64,000 nt of DNA from Paraburkholderia sp. (lineage in GTDB: Bacteria; Pseudomonadota; Gammaproteobacteria; Burkholderiales; Burkholderiaceae), in NCBI RefSeq assembly GCF_024281035.1, contig NZ_JAMXLH010000008.1, forward strand, positions 28,167 through 92,166, read 5' to 3'. Position numbers and translations under genes: made by a program. The notes under the pieces are model-generated. The model worked only from the letters and a program-made list of their open reading frames with translations, did no database searches and was not told where the DNA came from. Positions 53,051 to 61,749 of the stretch are shown one piece after another (the stretch's first letter is position 1; each line of letters starts with the position of its first letter).

Positions 53051-53140
53051 GATCGCCTGCGCCTGGCCGGCGTGGCTCACGCTGCAACGAATGGGGCGCC
53101 GGAGATCGCGCGCTTAGTCTTATCAGACGACTGCCGCCTC

Positions 53141-53938
53141 TTACTGCACGCGGCTGCGCAGGAACGCGGAACCGCGTTCGGCAACGGCCACCAGCACGAA
53201 CGTGACGATCAGCAGATACGACACCGTCTGGTACTGGAACAGGTTCATCGCGGTCAGCAGCATGAACCCGATCCCGCCCGCGCCGACAAAACCGAGCACC
53301 AGCGACGAACGCAGATTCTCGTCGAAGCGGTACAGGCTGATGCCGAGCAGCGTCGGCAGCACGCCCGGCACCACCGCATGCGTGAACACCTGAAGGCGGC
53401 TTGCACCGGTCAGTGTCAGCGCTTCGACCGGGCCCATGTCCATGTCTTCGATGACTTCGGAGAACAGACGTCCGAGCATGCCGACCGAGTGCACGCCGAG
53501 CGCAAGCGCGCCCGGAAACGCGCCGAGACCGACCGCCGTCACGAACAGCAGCGCCCACACGAGGTCCGGCACCGAACGCGTAACGCCGATGATTGCGCGC
53601 GCAAGGAAATACAGCGGCCGCGCGGGACTCACGTTCGACGCCGCGAGCAGCGCGAGCGGAAACGCGAGCACGATGCCGAGCACCGTGCCGAACACGGCAA
53701 GATCGATCGTCTCCATGATCGGCTGGAGACTCGGCCCGAACTGGCTGAAATCCGGCGGCGTGGCGCGCGAGATGATGTCGGCCATTCCGTGCACGCCGGT
53801 GATCAGGTCCTGCGGACGCGCATGCACGCCGTAGCAGGCCTGAACGAACAAGGCGACGAACGCGGCAAACGCCGCGATCTTCGAGAGCGAGCTGCGGCCC
53901 GGCTCGCGGGCGGTCCGCGACGAGGTAACGCTATTCAT
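53141..53938 (-). CDS. phnE: Phosphonate/phosphite-type ABC transporter permease
   Basis: Inner-membrane subunit, 265 residues with about six membrane segments. The cytoplasmic EAA-type loop is visible as VEALTLTGASRLQVFTHAVVPGVLPTLL, and FRFDENLRSSLVLG-type sequence (YRFDENLRSSLVLGFVGAGG) is a PhnE hallmark. The start overlaps the phnC stop by four bases. Last gene of phnD-phnC-phnE; no C-P lyase or phosphonatase genes occur in the window. Confidence 0.92.
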   Translation of the reverse strand: MNSVTSSRTAREPGRSSLSKIAAFAAFVALFVQACYGVHARPQDLITGVHGMADIISRATPPDFSQFGPSLQPIMETIDLAVFGTVLGIVLAFPLALLAASNVSPARPLYFLARAIIGVTRSVPDLVWALLFVTAVGLGAFPGALALGVHSVGMLGRLFSEVIEDMDMGPVEALTLTGASRLQVFTHAVVPGVLPTLLGISLYRFDENLRSSLVLGFVGAGGIGFMLLTAMNLFQYQTVSYLLIVTFVLVAVAERGSAFLRSRVQ

Positions 53939-54795
53939 GAGGCTTGCGCAACGTAAAGGTTCGAGATCTGGTGCATGCCGACCGACGACGCCCGCTCGTC
54001 GAATTCGATATGACCGCCGCGCATGCCGATCAGGCGATCCGCGTAGCGCGTCGCCAGTTCGGGTTGATGCAGCACGGCGACGACCGCAAGGCCGTCGTCG
54101 GTGGCGAGACGGCGCAACAGCTTCATCACGTCGTCTGCGGCTTCGGGATCGAGGCTCGCGACAGGTTCATCGGCAAGCACGACCTGGGGCCGCTGCGCGA
54201 GCGCGCGCGCCACGGCGACGCGCTGCGCCTGGCCGCCCGACAGCGTACTCGCGCGCTGATGCGCGAGATGCAGCAGGCCGACCTCGTCGAGAAACCCGCG
54301 CGCGGGCTCGATTTCGCTCTTCGGCACGCAGCCGAGCATGGTCGACAGCGACCGGTGACGGCCGAGCGCGCCCGTACACACGTTCGCCAGCACGCTGCGC
54401 CGCTTGACCAGATTCGCGTGCTGCGAAATCAGCGCGATCGGCATACGCGCCTCACGCAACGCCCGGCCGCTCAGCGCGGCGAGGTCGCGTCCTGCGACCT
54501 CGACCGAGCCGCCGGTCGGGTGGTTCAGCCCGACCACGCACTTCATCAGCGTGGACTTGCCGCAACCGTTGCTGCCGAGGATCACGACCATCTCGCCCGC
54601 ACCGACCTCGAGGCTCACGCCGTCGAGCGCCGTATGACCGTTCGGATAGCGCATCACCAGGTTGCGCACGGCAAGACGCATGCCGATGCCGGCCGACGCG
54701 TTGCCCGGTGCCCGTGTTCCCGTTTCCGGGAACGCGGGAAATGCCATCGGCTCGAATCTCATGCCATCGGCCATGCTCTGCTGCATCGCGTTCAT
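53935..54795 (-). CDS. phnC: Phosphonate/phosphite-type ABC transporter ATP-binding protein
   Basis: ATPase of the importer, 286 residues. Walker A GSNGCGKST (74-82), the signature STLSGGQAQRVAVARAL and Walker B VVLADEPVASLDPEAADDV are intact. About 38 residues precede the usual PhnC start, so translation might instead begin at the Met at residue 39 (MRLAVRNLVMRYPNG). The annotated ATG at 54795 shares one base with the phnD stop, favouring coupled translation from there. Confidence 0.92.
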   Translation of the reverse strand: MNAMQQSMADGMRFEPMAFPAFPETGTRAPGNASAGIGMRLAVRNLVMRYPNGHTALDGVSLEVGAGEMVVILGSNGCGKSTLMKCVVGLNHPTGGSVEVAGRDLAALSGRALREARMPIALISQHANLVKRRSVLANVCTGALGRHRSLSTMLGCVPKSEIEPARGFLDEVGLLHLAHQRASTLSGGQAQRVAVARALAQRPQVVLADEPVASLDPEAADDVMKLLRRLATDDGLAVVAVLHQPELATRYADRLIGMRGGHIEFDERASSVGMHQISNLYVAQAS

Positions 54796-55694
54796 CAGAG
54801 TTTCGCCAGATCGACGTGGAGCGTCTTGATCAGATCGCGGATCTGGTTATACGAGTCGTCCGTCTGCGGAACCATCTTCAGTTGCGGGCTGGCAGCCGAA
54901 GCGATGAACTTCTGGTCCGTCGCCGGCAGCGAGTGGAAATCCAGCGTTTGCAGCACGTTCGCCAGCTTCGCCTTGAACGCTTCCGGCAGATCGCCGCGGA
55001 TCGCCATCGGATCGAGCGGAATCGGGTCCGATTGCCACAGCGTCACATAAGCGGCCGGGTCGTATTCGTTGTGCAGCTTCGCGCTTGCAATCTCGTCGCT
55101 GTTCAGCTCGCCCGATTGCACCTTGTGATTGCGGATCGCTTCGAACGATGCCGTGTGGCTGCCTGCGTACAGGGCCTTCACGCCGTGATCCGGATCGATG
55201 CCGTTCTTGCTCAGGCCGTACGCCGGGAACAGGTGGCCCGATGTCGACGCCGGGTCCGAGTACGCGAACGAATGGTCCTTGATGTCGGCGATCTTCGTGA
55301 TGCCGCTGCCCGGCCACGTCACGATCGACGCGGTGTAGGTCGAGGGCTTGCCGTCGGCGCCGCCGAACGAGGCCACGGCCTGCGCGTTCGCAACCTGATG
55401 CGCGAGCACGTAGCCGAGCGGGCCGAACTGGCCGAATTCGAGCTTCTTGTTGCGCATTGCTTCGATTTCGGCGTTGTAGCTCGTCGCGACGTACACCTCG
55501 ACCTTGCACCCGAGCTTGTCGCCGATCAGCTTCGCAATGTCGGTGTAGACCGGCACGAGCTGCGCCGCAGCCTCATACGGTTCGACGCCGAAACGGACGG
55601 TCCCGTCGTTCGGACATGTGTCGGCGGCGTGGGCCAGGCCGGCAGCGAATGAGAGTGCCGCCGCTGCGAGAAGGAAGGAAGATTTCATTTTCAT
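54795..55694 (-). CDS. phnD: Phosphonate/phosphite-type periplasmic binding protein
   Basis: 299 residues with a signal peptide (MKMKSSFLLAAAALSFAAGLAHA). The mature protein has VRFGVEPYEAAAQLVPVYTD and the Ser/Thr-rich YSDPASTSGHLFP phosphoryl-binding loop of PhnD-like proteins. It may bind phosphonate, phosphite or a phosphate ester; sequence does not decide. First gene of the minus-strand operon, behind an unusually structured leader (about 55700-55930). Confidence 0.93.
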   Translation of the reverse strand: MKMKSSFLLAAAALSFAAGLAHAADTCPNDGTVRFGVEPYEAAAQLVPVYTDIAKLIGDKLGCKVEVYVATSYNAEIEAMRNKKLEFGQFGPLGYVLAHQVANAQAVASFGGADGKPSTYTASIVTWPGSGITKIADIKDHSFAYSDPASTSGHLFPAYGLSKNGIDPDHGVKALYAGSHTASFEAIRNHKVQSGELNSDEIASAKLHNEYDPAAYVTLWQSDPIPLDPMAIRGDLPEAFKAKLANVLQTLDFHSLPATDQKFIASAASPQLKMVPQTDDSYNQIRDLIKTLHVDLAKL

Positions 55695-55699
55695 GGGTA

Positions 55700-55870
55700 T
55701 GGTTTCTCGTCGTTAACTATGGGTCCTGACCCGGTCCACAGGGCACGCGGACTACGCGTTTCCAACCTTTTGCTCCCGACAGCGGCTAACCGCCTCGAAG
55801 AACGCTCCAGCGAGCCGGCTTTTGCTGCGCTCCTTCCGGCTGGCCGCGTAGATAGATGTCTACGCAACGT
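55700..55870 (-). promoter_or_regulatory. Inverted-repeat-rich leader of phnD
   Basis: Read on the minus strand it shows, in order, hairpins GCGTAGA/TCTACGC (55846-55865), CCAGC...GCTGG enclosing GCCGG/CCGGC, GCGG/CCGC, ACGCG/CGCGT, and GGGTC-AG-GACCC just before the gene. Such a row of stems suggests a structured RNA leader or the end of a mobile element. No named riboswitch was recognised. Confidence 0.4.
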
Positions 55871-55909
55871 CCCCCGCGATCCATGCGGGTTCCGGTTTCG
55901 GGTCTGACG

Positions 55910-55929
55910 CGTATTCCGATCGGAATACG
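55910..55929. promoter_or_regulatory. Perfect 20-bp palindrome upstream of phnD
   Basis: CGTATTCCGA followed at once by its reverse complement TCGGAATACG. Its length and lack of a spacer favour a dimeric repressor operator over an RNA hairpin. Regulator unknown. Confidence 0.55.
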
Positions 55930-56050
55930 ATGCCAACGCCGAATCCACGGGCGACGCCTCGCGGCTGCCAGATTCCATCGCCACAAAGCCTAGACGTCTA
56001 TACGTTTGTGTGAGCGATCGGAGGTGAGGCCACGATAAAATCTGAGCGTT

Positions 56051-56062
56051 ACATCTAGATGT
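56051..56062. promoter_or_regulatory. 12-bp palindrome ACATCTAGATGT
   Basis: Perfect palindrome; TAGACGTCTA (55991-56000) and GTAGATAGATGTCTAC (about 55848-55863) nearby share the TAGA/TCTA half-site. Together they could be a cluster of sites for one regulator (GntR-family operators are of this general form). Speculative. Confidence 0.3.
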
Positions 56063-56184
56063 CAGAAGGGTCGGGGTTTTTCGGCAGGGTGATTGAGATT
56101 TTCGACGTATTGGTAAATTCGAATCGAGAAATCCGGGCGTGGCATTCGGTTGCGCGCGCATCGGTTGATCGGCATGAACCGGTC

Positions 56185-56523
56185 TCACACAATCACTTTG
56201 CATTCCTTCATAAAGCGGTCGGATTGCGCCTCCTGAACGGCGGTGCTGAGCGGGTTGCTACGTATCGTATAACCGACCGTACAGCTGGCTTCCAGTGTTT
56301 CCAGTTCCAGCGCTGCCGTTTCGTTGCCCGGATAAGCCGCGCTGATTTGCGAGCGCGTCAGCAATGTGATGCAGTCGCTTTCGATCATCATTGCGAGCGA
56401 ACTGGTTTTGACCACTAGCGGCGGTTTGACCGGCAGCCGCGCAAGAATCGAATCGGTCGCGGCGCGCCGCCTGTTGATGAATTCGCGGTAAAGGTTTGCA
56501 GCAAACGTCGAACAGCCAGCCAA
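56185..56523 (-). pseudogene. Remnant of a LysR-family regulator (C-terminal effector domain)
   Basis: The translation contains LVVKTSSLAMMIESDCITLL TRSQI and ASCTVGYTIRSNPLSTAVQEA, which match the last 75 or so residues of LysR effector domains (family pattern VVETSSL...SD.LTLLSR.QI...GLTTR). The DNA-binding HTH and the first half of the effector domain are absent, and about six residues are missing after SSLA. No continuation was found in other frames upstream. I read it as a decayed gene, perhaps a former regulator of a neighbouring operon. Confidence 0.6.
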
Positions 56524-56736
56524 TGACCGAAGGTCGTCGGCTATAGAAATCCCGGATCGAAACGAGTGTTAGTGTGTCGGCGCAATTCTCCCCATGTCGA
56601 CGGGAAATTGGCGAGGCAATTCAAACGGTGCGCTGCAGAAGAGCGTGCGAGAAGAGCACGCTACAGCGCTCAAGCAGGCCGAACCGGTTGCTGACGTGAT
56701 CGGGCACTGGCTGGTGGATCATTCAAACCGATACGG

Positions 56737-57039
56737 CTATTCCCACTCGCGCGGGTAGGGCTCGTGGCGGTTGTGTTCAATGTCGATCGCCAAGGCCACC
56801 GCTTTGTCACAGCAATGGCTGTCGCATGCCGAAATGATATGCGCCAGTTCGCTCCGGTCCGGCGTTTGTGCGAGAGGATCGCGACATAGACGGCGGTCTG
56901 TACCGATTTGCCCATGTTCTGCCGGCCGCCGTGCAATCGCTTTGTGCAGGCGAATTTTCATGCCTGGAATTTCTAAACCCGCAAGAATCGCAGCTCCGAG
57001 AATTCCAACGGAAACAATCCCCGATATGGCCATGGTCAT
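56737..57039 (-). CDS. Possible small membrane-associated protein, unrecognised
   Basis: A 100-codon frame whose product begins with a hydrophobic stretch (MTMAISGIVSVGILGAAILAGLEIPG) and continues hydrophilic with a CDSHCC cluster near residue 72. No Shine-Dalgarno sequence precedes it and no family was recognised. It lies in the gene-poor region, where chance frames are also expected. It could be a real small membrane protein or noise. Confidence 0.3.
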   Translation of the reverse strand: MTMAISGIVSVGILGAAILAGLEIPGMKIRLHKAIARRPAEHGQIGTDRRLCRDPLAQTPDRSELAHIISACDSHCCDKAVALAIDIEHNRHEPYPREWE

Positions 57040-57520
57040 TCATTTTGAATTCGTTAATGAACAAATGATGACGCGTACAGATCGCTTAGTAAATAGCTCT
57101 TTCTTACACGGGTAATGCGAATGTTGTTGAATTATCACTTAAAAAGCAATGATTTATCGCGTTAGAACAGAGGTGTTTCCTAACGCGTGCCGCATTTGAG
57201 TAATGTAGATGCAAGTAGAACGTGTGCCTTGAGTAAAATTCGCCAAATCGGTGTTCCACCGATGTCGGTGTGGCAAATTGCGCGCATGGCAGATTGGCCA
57301 TCCGGAAGATCTGAACGAAGCTGCCAAACCCAGATTGGAGTCGCATTACATCTACCGAAGCGGCGGCAATGCCGACACAGCGCCTGCGAACCTGATGTAG
57401 CGCATCTTGTTGCAGGTCAGCGGCCAGGAACCGCGATTCCGTGAAGAGGCGCATGGCCTGGCGTTTTGCCGACGTTGTAAGATACGCAGGCTGGCTCTGG
57501 ACGATGGACGACCGGATATC

Positions 57521-57564
57521 GCCCGAATCGCGCCCGAATCGCGCCCGAATCGCGCCCGAATTGG
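57521..57564. repeat. Four 11-nt tandem repeats upstream of map
   Basis: GCCCGAATCGC three times (57521, 57532, 57543) and a fourth diverged copy GCCCGAATTGG (57554). They precede a TACAAT -10-like box (57606-57611) for map by about 40 bases. Confidence 0.9.
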
Positions 57565-57671
57565 GCTTGATTCGTACCTGCCTACGATGGCGGTTGCGTG
57601 CCCGGTACAATCGCTCCTTTGAATTTTGCGTGGGGTGCCGCTGGCGCCACCGCGCCCATTTCGGTCCACAG

Positions 57672-58457
57672 ATGGCTATAACCTACAAGTCCGCCGCCGA
57701 CCTCGATCGTTTGCGCATCGCTGGCCGCCTTGCCGCCGAGGTGCTCGCCATGATCGGCGCACACGTGAGGCCCGGCGTCTCCACCGACGAGCTCGACGCG
57801 ATCTGCAACGATTTCATCGTCAATACGCTGAAGTCCGTGCCGGCGAACGTCGGCTACCTCGGTTTTCCGAAGACGATCTGCGCGTCGGTCAACCAGGTCG
57901 TGTGCCATGGCATCCCGAACAGCAATGAGATCCTCAAGGACGGCGACATCATCAATATCGACGTCGCCATCATCAAGGACGGCTATTTCGGCGATACGAG
58001 CCGCATGTACACTGTCGGCACGCCGAGCACGGTCGGTCGTCAGCTCGTCGATACCACGTACGAGGCGATGGTCGCCGGTATCCGCCAGGTGAAGCCGGGC
58101 GCGACGCTCGGCGACATCGGGCACGCTATCCAGCGGCGCGCGCAGGCCGATGGCTTTTCGATCGTGCGCGAATATTGCGGCCACGGCATCGGCAAGGTCT
58201 ATCACGAAGAACCGCAGGTGCTGCACTACGGTCAGCCGGGGCAGGGCCTGCGCCTGAAGCCGGGCATGGTCTTCACGATCGAGCCGATGGTCAATGCGGG
58301 CCGCGCCGGCACCGCCGTCCTGCGCGACGGCTGGACCGTGGTGACGAAAGACCGCTCGCTATCGGCGCAGTGGGAGCACATGGTGGCCGTCACGGACGAC
58401 GGCTACGAGCTGCTGACCCCATGGCCCGACGGCACCGGCGACTACGAGGCGCCATGA
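57672..58457 (+). CDS. map: Type I methionine aminopeptidase
   Basis: Removes initiator Met from nascent proteins. The 261 residues from ATG 57672 include all metal and catalytic positions at numbering identical to E. coli MetAP: H79, D97, D108, H171, E204 and E235. The family segment ICASVNQVVCHGIP and the HGIGKVYHEEP loop are intact. In many Burkholderiales the housekeeping map sits by rpsB or glnD; here neither is adjacent, so this may be a second copy, which cannot be settled from the window. Confidence 0.95.
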   Translation: MAITYKSAADLDRLRIAGRLAAEVLAMIGAHVRPGVSTDELDAICNDFIVNTLKSVPANVGYLGFPKTICASVNQVVCHGIPNSNEILKDGDIINIDVAIIKDGYFGDTSRMYTVGTPSTVGRQLVDTTYEAMVAGIRQVKPGATLGDIGHAIQRRAQADGFSIVREYCGHGIGKVYHEEPQVLHYGQPGQGLRLKPGMVFTIEPMVNAGRAGTAVLRDGWTVVTKDRSLSAQWEHMVAVTDDGYELLTPWPDGTGDYEAP

Positions 58458-58593
58458 GCGCCATGAGCGCCGCGAGACCGATCGTACAGTGCCATGTGCG
58501 CGACGATCGGTCATTTTTGTGAAAGAAGGATTTGACTCTCGGACGCGTTCGGTTAAAGCTACGCGTTAATGCTTTATAGGGGTTTACGACTGC

Positions 58594-59133
58594 ATGAGTC
58601 CGTCACTGACCGTTCGCCGCATCGCTGCCGATCAGGGTGCCGTGTTGCGCGAGCTTCGAACTGCGTCATTGCGCGATGCGCCGTACGCGTTCGGCGATGC
58701 AACGCTTGAGGACGCGCTCCTGACCGATGCAGCTGTTTTCGATGCCGCCGCGGCTCGCTACGCGGACTCGCGCGCCTGCACGTCATTCATTCTCTACACC
58801 GAAGGCCATCCGGCCGGGCTCATCGGCGCGAGCTTCGAAACCGAGCCGGCGCGCCGCGCGTTCGTTTCGGCGCTGTGGGTCGCGCCCGCCGTCCGGCACC
58901 TGCGCGGCGGGGAATTGCTCCTGAACGCCGCGATCGACTGGCTCATCGCCGAAGGCGCGACGCAGGTCTTCGCGTGGATCACCGACAACAACACCACCGC
59001 CATGCGCTTTTACGAGCGCCTCGGTTTCGTCGCAACCGGCGATCACGTGCGCAGCAAGCACTCGCCTGAGCAGTGGGAAATGCTGCTCGTGCGTGGCGTC
59101 GCAAGCAGCCTGCGCAGCGCGTCGTCGAATTGA
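58594..59133 (+). CDS. GNAT-family N-acetyltransferase
   Basis: 179 residues. The GNAT fold is shown by the strand SFILYTEGHPAGLIGASFE, the acetyl-CoA-binding VAPAVRHLRGGELLLNAAIDW (a Q/RxxGxG/A-like loop, here RHLRGG) and the C-terminal ITDNNTTAMRFYERLGFVATG. The acceptor is unknown. Single gene, 136 bases after map. Confidence 0.88.
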   Translation: MSPSLTVRRIAADQGAVLRELRTASLRDAPYAFGDATLEDALLTDAAVFDAAAARYADSRACTSFILYTEGHPAGLIGASFETEPARRAFVSALWVAPAVRHLRGGELLLNAAIDWLIAEGATQVFAWITDNNTTAMRFYERLGFVATGDHVRSKHSPEQWEMLLVRGVASSLRSASSN

Positions 59134-59350
59134 CCGCGCATCAAGTCCCGCAACGCGTCGTCGCTTCATCGTTCCCCATTCGATTCAATCTCGGGCAATC
59201 CGCGTGCCATGCGGGGCGGGCGCGCTTGTGGCGCGCGCATCGTGCGCGCGGCGCGTTGCATTCGTTTTGTCGCCGGGTGATCGGGCCGCTAAAAATGGTG
59301 GCCGCGCGCGTCGACGCCTGTAAAATACGCAAAATTTTTCGTCGAACGCC

Positions 59351-60184
59351 ATGTCGCCCAGGAAATCGCCATATTTCGAACTGAAGAGCGGCTCAGTCGA
59401 TACGCTTCTGTTCGTGGTCAAGACAACCGAAGTGGATGCCATGCGCGCCGAACTCACACGGCGCTTCGAGGCCACGCCGGAATTTTTCGCAAACGATACC
59501 GTCGCCATTGACGTGCGGCGACTCGGCGACGGCGAGGCGGTTGCGCTCGGCGACATCGCGCGCCTGCTCGAAAGCGTGAGCATGCGTCCGGTCGGCGTCG
59601 TGGCGCAGCCTGCGCAGCACGACTGGGCCGCGCACGCCGGGCTGCCGTTGCTCGAAGCGCGCGACCGTCGCGGCTCGAATGCGAAGCCCGTGGCGGAGGA
59701 AGCGCCTGCCGTTGCCGCAGCAACGGCCTCCGAGGCGCAAGACGCGTCCGCTTCCGGAGCGCAATCCGGGCGCGCCGGCGTCGAGAGCGAAGCCGCTGCC
59801 GAGGCCGCAGTGGCGGCTGTCGAGACCGCGCAAGCTGTCACGCGCGCCGAACCGACGCTCGTGATCGACCGGCCGCTGCGCTCGGGGCAGCGCATCTACG
59901 CGAAGGGCGACGTTGTCGTGCTCGGCCTCGTGTCGAACGGCGCGGAAGTGATCGCCGAAGGCAACATTCACATTTACGCGCCGCTGCGCGGCCGCGCGCT
60001 CGCGGGCGTGCACGGCAATCACGATGCGCGCATTTTCTGCACGTGTCTCGAAGCGGAGCTGATTTCCATTGCGGGCATCTACCGCACCACTGAAGTGCCG
60101 CTGAGCGCCGACGTGGCCGGCAAGCCTGTGCAGATCCGGCTGGACCAGGAAAAGCTGTTGATCGAACCGTTGAGGCTCACCTGA
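59351..60184 (+). CDS. minC: Septum site-determining protein MinC
   Basis: FtsZ-polymerisation inhibitor. Of 277 residues, the N-terminal domain (about 1-105) contacts FtsZ, an Ala/Glu-rich linker (about 115-155) is unusually long, and the C-terminal beta-helix domain (about 165-275) has [43 protein letters not shown], the MinD-binding signature. First gene of minCDE; a TAAAAT box (about 59321-59326) may be its -10. Confidence 0.95.
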   Translation: MSPRKSPYFELKSGSVDTLLFVVKTTEVDAMRAELTRRFEATPEFFANDTVAIDVRRLGDGEAVALGDIARLLESVSMRPVGVVAQPAQHDWAAHAGLPLLEARDRRGSNAKPVAEEAPAVAAATASEAQDASASGAQSGRAGVESEAAAEAAVAAVETAQAVTRAEPTLVIDRPLRSGQRIYAKGDVVVLGLVSNGAEVIAEGNIHIYAPLRGRALAGVHGNHDARIFCTCLEAELISIAGIYRTTEVPLSADVAGKPVQIRLDQEKLLIEPLRLT

Positions 60185-60278
60185 GGCGCTGCCTCGCGCG
60201 CTTCTTGCAGCACGCAGTGGCGGCGCGCGGTACGCGATGGGGCAAAACTGAAGAAATTGACGAACGCAAGGTAAGGGA

Positions 60279-61094
60279 ATGGCAAAAATCATTGTGGTGA
60301 CTTCGGGCAAAGGTGGCGTGGGCAAGACGACCACGAGCGCGAGTTTCGCATCGGGCCTCGCGTTGCGCGGCCACAAGACCGCAGTCATCGACTTCGACGT
60401 TGGTCTGCGCAATCTCGACCTCATCATGGGTTGCGAGCGCCGCGTCGTGTACGACCTCATCAACGTGATCCAGGGTGAAGCGAACCTGAACCAGGCGCTC
60501 ATCAAGGACAAGAAGTGCGAGAACCTCTTCATCCTGCCGGCCTCGCAGACGCGCGACAAGGATGCGCTCACGAAGGAAGGCGTCGAGAAGGTCATCGACG
60601 ATCTCATCGGGATGGACTTCGAGTACATCATTTGCGATTCGCCCGCGGGCATCGAATCGGGCGCGCTGCTCGCCATGCACTTCGCCGATGAGGCGCTCAT
60701 CGTGACGAACCCGGAAGTGTCGTCGGTGCGCGATTCGGACCGTATTCTCGGCATGCTTTCGTCGAAGACGAAGCGCGCGATCGAGGGCCAGGATCCGATC
60801 AAGGAGCACCTGCTGATTACGCGCTACAACCCGAAGCGCGTGAGCGAAGGCGAAATGCTCTCGCTCGGCGATATTCAGGAGATCCTGCGCATCGAACTGA
60901 TCGGCGTGATTCCGGAATCGGAAGCCGTGCTGCATGCGTCGAATCAGGGCTTGCCGGCCGTTCACCTGGACGGCACCGATGTCGCCGAGTCGTATAAGGA
61001 CGTCGTCTCGCGCTTTCTCGGCGAAGACAAGTCGCTTCGTTTCACCGACTACCAGAAGCCGGGCCTCTTTCAGCGCCTCTTCGGCAACAAGTAA
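60279..61094 (+). CDS. minD: Septum site-determining ATPase MinD
   Basis: Membrane-cycling ATPase that carries MinC to the poles. The 271 residues start with deviant Walker [11 protein letters not shown] (9-18), followed by [16 protein letters not shown], and end with the amphipathic membrane-targeting helix [11 protein letters not shown]. It lies 94 bases after minC and 14 bases before minE. Confidence 0.97.
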   Translation: MAKIIVVTSGKGGVGKTTTSASFASGLALRGHKTAVIDFDVGLRNLDLIMGCERRVVYDLINVIQGEANLNQALIKDKKCENLFILPASQTRDKDALTKEGVEKVIDDLIGMDFEYIICDSPAGIESGALLAMHFADEALIVTNPEVSSVRDSDRILGMLSSKTKRAIEGQDPIKEHLLITRYNPKRVSEGEMLSLGDIQEILRIELIGVIPESEAVLHASNQGLPAVHLDGTDVAESYKDVVSRFLGEDKSLRFTDYQKPGLFQRLFGNK

Positions 61095-61108
61095 AGGAGG
61101 CGCAACTC

Positions 61109-61363
61109 ATGTCGTTTCTTTCGTTTTTTCTCGGCGAAAAGAGAAAGTCCGCCTCGGTAGCGAAGGAACGCCTGCAGCTCATCATTGCGCACGAGCGGGC
61201 AGGTGGCCATCCGCCTGCCGATTATCTGCCGGCGCTGCAGCGCGAACTGGTCGCGGTGATTTCGAAGTACGTGAAGATCTCCGACGAAGATATTCGCGTC
61301 AGTCTCGAACGTCAGGACGACCTCGAAGTGCTCGAGGTCAAGATCGAGATTCCGCAAGCCTGA
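61109..61363 (+). CDS. minE: Cell division topological specificity factor MinE
   Basis: Stimulates MinD ATPase and drives pole-to-pole oscillation. The 84 residues are standard: a membrane-interacting start [16 protein letters not shown], the anti-MinCD segment [12 protein letters not shown] and a C-terminal dimerisation domain ([12 protein letters not shown]). A strong AAAGGAGG ribosome site at 61092-61099 precedes it. Confidence 0.97.
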   Translation: MSFLSFFLGEKRKSASVAKERLQLIIAHERAGGHPPADYLPALQRELVAVISKYVKISDEDIRVSLERQDDLEVLEVKIEIPQA

Positions 61364-61749
61364 TGACGCCGCGCGCGGCCCTCGTGCCGTGCACGGCGCA
61401 GACGTTGTCCTTCGTTTGCCTTTCTCCGCGGGTCACAGCAGTCGTGCTGCCGTGACCGTTCCCTTGCGTGTGCAAGCGATTTTGCGCGCGCATCCTCAGA
61501 TTCAATCGTGACCGCGCGACAATTCCGGCCGGAATACCCGGCAGGCAAGCACTCGTCATCGCTTCCGTCTTCAGGGGCGACGCGCCGCAGCTCTCCTCCT
61601 TTCAGGGACACAGCGCGTGTGCGCGGCCCGGTTTACATCCTGAAAAGAAGGGACCGATGCGATTTGCAGCTTGTTTGACCCAGGCCCGTTGCTGCCGTCG
61701 ATTCCGTTAGAATCTCAAAAAATTGGACGTATCGTGGGTCGGCGGGACA
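61364..61749. other. Intergenic region between minE and waaC
   Basis: 386 bases without a convincing gene. A perfect 14-bp palindrome ATTCCGGCCGGAAT lies at 61522-61535. A clear terminator for minCDE was not found. Confidence 0.45.

Larger units (their letters stand above)
55695..57671. other. Long gene-poor region between phnD and map
   Basis: Nearly 2 kb with only a LysR remnant and one doubtful small ORF. From left to right: a leader with many inverted repeats (55700-55870), a 20-bp palindrome (55910-55929), smaller palindromes (55991-56000, 56051-56062), the remnant (56185-56523), an AT-richer stretch with a possible 100-residue ORF (56737-57039), and a tandem repeat (57521-57564) before map. 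The low coding density contrasts sharply with the rest of the window. Confidence 0.6.

Noticed and set aside
55820..55850. 4.5S RNA-like CCGGAAGGAGCGCAGC string in the phnD leader
   Set aside because: It resembles the SRP RNA core only superficially; the GTCAGG half of the SRP loop and the long flanking stem are missing.
57104..57610. Minus-strand open frame before map
   Set aside because: The frame has no family features, and part of it is the translation of the 11-nt tandem repeat; it overlaps the map promoter region.
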